Positions 63,343 to 64,000 of a DNA stretch of 64,000 bases are shown here, in pieces. The translations under genes were made by a program, and so were the position numbers. Origin of the DNA: Tachypleus tridentatus (taxonomy: Eukaryota; Arthropoda; Merostomata; Xiphosura; Limulidae); assembly GCF_004210375.1 (NCBI RefSeq), contig NC_134829.1, positions 54,614,107 to 54,678,106 of the forward strand, in the 5' to 3' direction. Numbering within the stretch: the first letter of the stretch is position 1; every line of letters starts with the position of its first letter. The notes beneath the pieces were generated by a model. That model had not been told where the DNA came from. It was given only the letters and a program-made list of their open reading frames with translations, and ran no database searches.

Positions 63343-64000
63343 AATATTTAGATATCGATATTTTATATTACGATTTATGTGTTATTTAAAAAAAATATAT
63401 TACTCGACAAATATGACAGGTGCTAAAACAAAAATATATGTTTAAACAGTAAGTGTGTGTGTTTAATTTTATTCGTTTCAACAGAACAGTTCAGTAGTGG
63501 TATTTTGAACAATCTAAGATTCTGAACCAGTTGTCCCTAATTCTGAGCTACCGACCAGAAACGTTGAAAACTATTCTACAGCTCCACCTGCCAGAATATT
63601 TTTTATCCGACTTTGAAATACCAGTATTAAAACCTACCTATAATTGACAGTACAGATGATATTCAGCTGTCTTAAACCTTCCCATAACTAGAAAAAATCG
63701 AGCTCTTCTTTAGAGTTGAGATTATAGATTATTTGAAATTCCAATAAACTTCGAAAAATTATGAGCTAAGAAAATGTACCTTTGGCCATGTTAATTTGAA
63801 ACGATGCAGAATAAGATAACAATATCATTGTTTTACGTACATTAAAAAAACTGAAAATATCTGTCAAAAAAAATAAAAGTGTAGAAAGTTGAGTAATTTA
63901 AATATATTATGTACAATAGTGTTTAAAAATGTTAGGACAAAGACAAAAGTTAGATTTCAGGTTACTTTCAAAAAACAATGGAAGGTAAATCAGAACTTTA
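63343..64000. other. AT-rich unique sequence, no gene seen
   Basis: No recognised coding region, repeat or element up to the window edge. Confidence 0.55.

Overview
The window is eukaryotic nuclear DNA: AT-rich, intron-bearing, full of tRNA-derived SINEs and minisatellites. Nothing in it is prokaryotic. The two SINE families look like those I associate with horseshoe-crab (Limulus/Tachypleus) genomes, so a chelicerate is my best guess. That assignment rests on recall and no search was run. Two runs of exactly 500 N (13332-13831 and 45049-45548) are scaffold placeholders.

The only confidently recognised host gene is the 3' end of the lysine-specific histone demethylase LSD1/KDM1A, on the minus strand. 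Three coding exons (12077-11835, 10676-10595, 6411-6167) join in phase through canonical GT-AG introns. They encode about 189 residues matching the last 191 of the human protein, from just after the catalytic lysine to the stop. I could not find the upstream exons. They may lie beyond the window, in a gap, or be too short to recognise. The introns carry SINE debris and two minisatellites.

About half of the window (roughly 32 kb) is tandem repeat, in some 18 unrelated families with units of 30 to about 93 bp. Several have higher-order structure: about 655 bp at the left edge, 528 bp near 16-17 kb, about 419 bp near 26-28 kb, and about 205 bp near 9.3-10.3 kb. The largest is a 30-bp satellite from 45.5 to 62.2 kb (about 555 units). 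It is homogeneous in the middle and ragged at both ends, and its left end abuts an assembly gap. Long open frames inside these arrays, including one above 2000 codons, arise because unit lengths are multiples of three. They are not convincing genes.

Mobile-element content: at least eleven family-1 SINE copies or fragments (one with a 93-bp internal duplication), seven copies of a second tRNA-like SINE family, a decayed Penelope-like element end with a GIY-YIG domain and a hammerhead-like motif (30.8-31.4 kb), and a TA-flanked MITE (44222-44659) with its own internal minisatellite.

I found no operon-like gene system and no convincing undescribed molecular system. The most interesting points are the satellite's structure, a minisatellite apparently seeded from a SINE core, the nested two-tier array at 24.3-25.6 kb, the Penelope end, and one unexplained 124-codon open frame at 43526-43900.
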